A DNA stretch of 64,000 bases from Corallococcus interemptor (GTDB lineage Bacteria > Myxococcota > Myxococcia > Myxococcales > Myxococcaceae), in NCBI RefSeq assembly GCF_003668875.1, contig NZ_RAWM01000009.1, positions 62,001 through 126,000 of the forward strand, written 5' to 3'. Positions 63,431 to 64,000 of the stretch are shown here, piece after piece. The notes beneath the pieces are model-generated. The model was not told where the DNA came from. It did not search any database and was given only the letters and a program-made list of their open reading frames with translations. How positions within the stretch are numbered: position 1 is the first letter of the stretch; each line of letters starts with the position of its first letter. Both the position numbers and the translations under genes were made by a program.

Positions 63431-63967
63431 CTAGTAGCGGATGACGGACGTCACCTTGTCCGGCCCCAGGCGCTTCGCGCCGTCCAGGAAGTCGAGCGTG
63501 ATGAGGAAGCTGTAGCCGACGATGTGCCCGCCCAGCTGGCCAATGAGGCGGGCCGTGGCGTCGGCGGTGCCGCCGGTGGCCAGCACGTCATCCACCACCA
63601 GGACGCGCTCGTCCTTGAGGATGGCGTCCTCGTGCATCTCCACGCCGTCCGCGCCGTACTCCAGCGAATAGCGCTCCACGATGCGCTTGTAGGGCAGCTT
63701 GCCGGGCTTGCGCGCGGGCACGAAGCCCGCCTCCAGGGCCAGCGCGATGGGGGCGCCCAGCAGGAAGCCGCGCGACTCCACGCCCACCACCTTGCTGATG
63801 TGCTGCCCCCGGAAGGGGGCGGCCATGGCGTTGACCACCCGGCCAAACAGGCGCGGGTCGGCCAGCATGGGGGTGATGTCCTTGAAGACGATTCCGGGCT
63901 TGGGGAAGTCCGGCACGTCCCGGAGGACGGCCTGGAGGTCGGAGACGAGCGTGGGGTCGAAGGACAT
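63431..63967 (-). CDS. apt: Adenine phosphoribosyltransferase
   Basis: A 178-residue enzyme of normal Apt length. DFPKPGIVFKDITPMLADP at the N-terminus, VVGVESRGFLLGAPIALAL and the PRPP-binding loop VLVVDDVLATGGTADA are diagnostic. It salvages adenine to AMP with PRPP in the cytoplasm. ATG 63967 gives MSFDPTLVSDL. The TetR operon lies downstream on the same strand after 96 nt. The last 33 nt of the window hold part of its upstream region. Confidence 0.96.
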   Translation of the reverse strand: MSFDPTLVSDLQAVLRDVPDFPKPGIVFKDITPMLADPRLFGRVVNAMAAPFRGQHISKVVGVESRGFLLGAPIALALEAGFVPARKPGKLPYKRIVERYSLEYGADGVEMHEDAILKDERVLVVDDVLATGGTADATARLIGQLGGHIVGYSFLITLDFLDGAKRLGPDKVTSVIRY

Positions 63968-64000
63968 GGGGTGGGGGCTCCGGAGGGAGACGGCGGCGTT

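Overview
The window is high-GC, densely coded DNA with frequent GTG starts. Two secreted proteins end in the Cys / hydrophobic / Arg-rich tail known as MYXO-CTERM. Together with the Ser/Thr kinases, sigma-54 activators and many lipoproteins, this points to a myxobacterium of the Myxococcus/Corallococcus type. That assignment is inference; no rRNA or tRNA is visible. I found about 41 intact or partial protein genes, three damaged genes, several hairpin terminators and several palindromic control sites. Nothing looks like an insertion sequence, prophage, integration site or true CRISPR array. No gap without a gene exceeds about 250 bases.

Left part (1-17.2 kb): an envelope operon on the minus strand (AsmA-like protein, DUF1318/YdbL-like lipoprotein, PD40 propeller protein running off the left edge), then a zinc-peptidase-like protein with a Cys-rich lipoprotein. 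Next come a 1552-residue HYR-repeat surface protein and a convergent DUF4091 protein whose tails overlap antisense. A SARP-type AAA regulator follows, converging on a broken LytTR response regulator.

Middle part (17.3-46.9 kb) is dominated by lipid chemistry. It holds an AurF-like di-iron oxygenase, a beta-oxidation pair (thiolase plus FadB/J-like), a DHCR24-like sterol-reductase homologue and a DNRLRE/beta-helix protein. It also holds the most unusual locus: an operon of a tandem-ACP/FabL-like enoyl reductase, a 2276-residue multidomain synthase and a membrane fatty acid desaturase. The synthase order is hotdog-AT-KS-inactive KS-repeat linker-KR-DH, and the linker is coded by six units of exactly 72 bp, each carrying a 25-27 bp palindrome. 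Inferred job: building and then desaturating an unusual long acyl chain. Further right are a class-II UvrA, hemE and a second thiolase/FadJ pair.

Right part (46.9-64 kb): a small set of lipid-linked sugar genes (GT-C, methyltransferase, ChbG-type deacetylase, GT2), a signalling cluster (diguanylate cyclase with a dead receiver, REC-PAS histidine kinase, sigma-54 activator), then rarA, nadK, a PEGA Ser/Thr kinase, a YdcF-like protein, a 5'-nucleotidase, a TetR-coaD-metallohydrolase operon behind a 32-bp palindrome, and apt.
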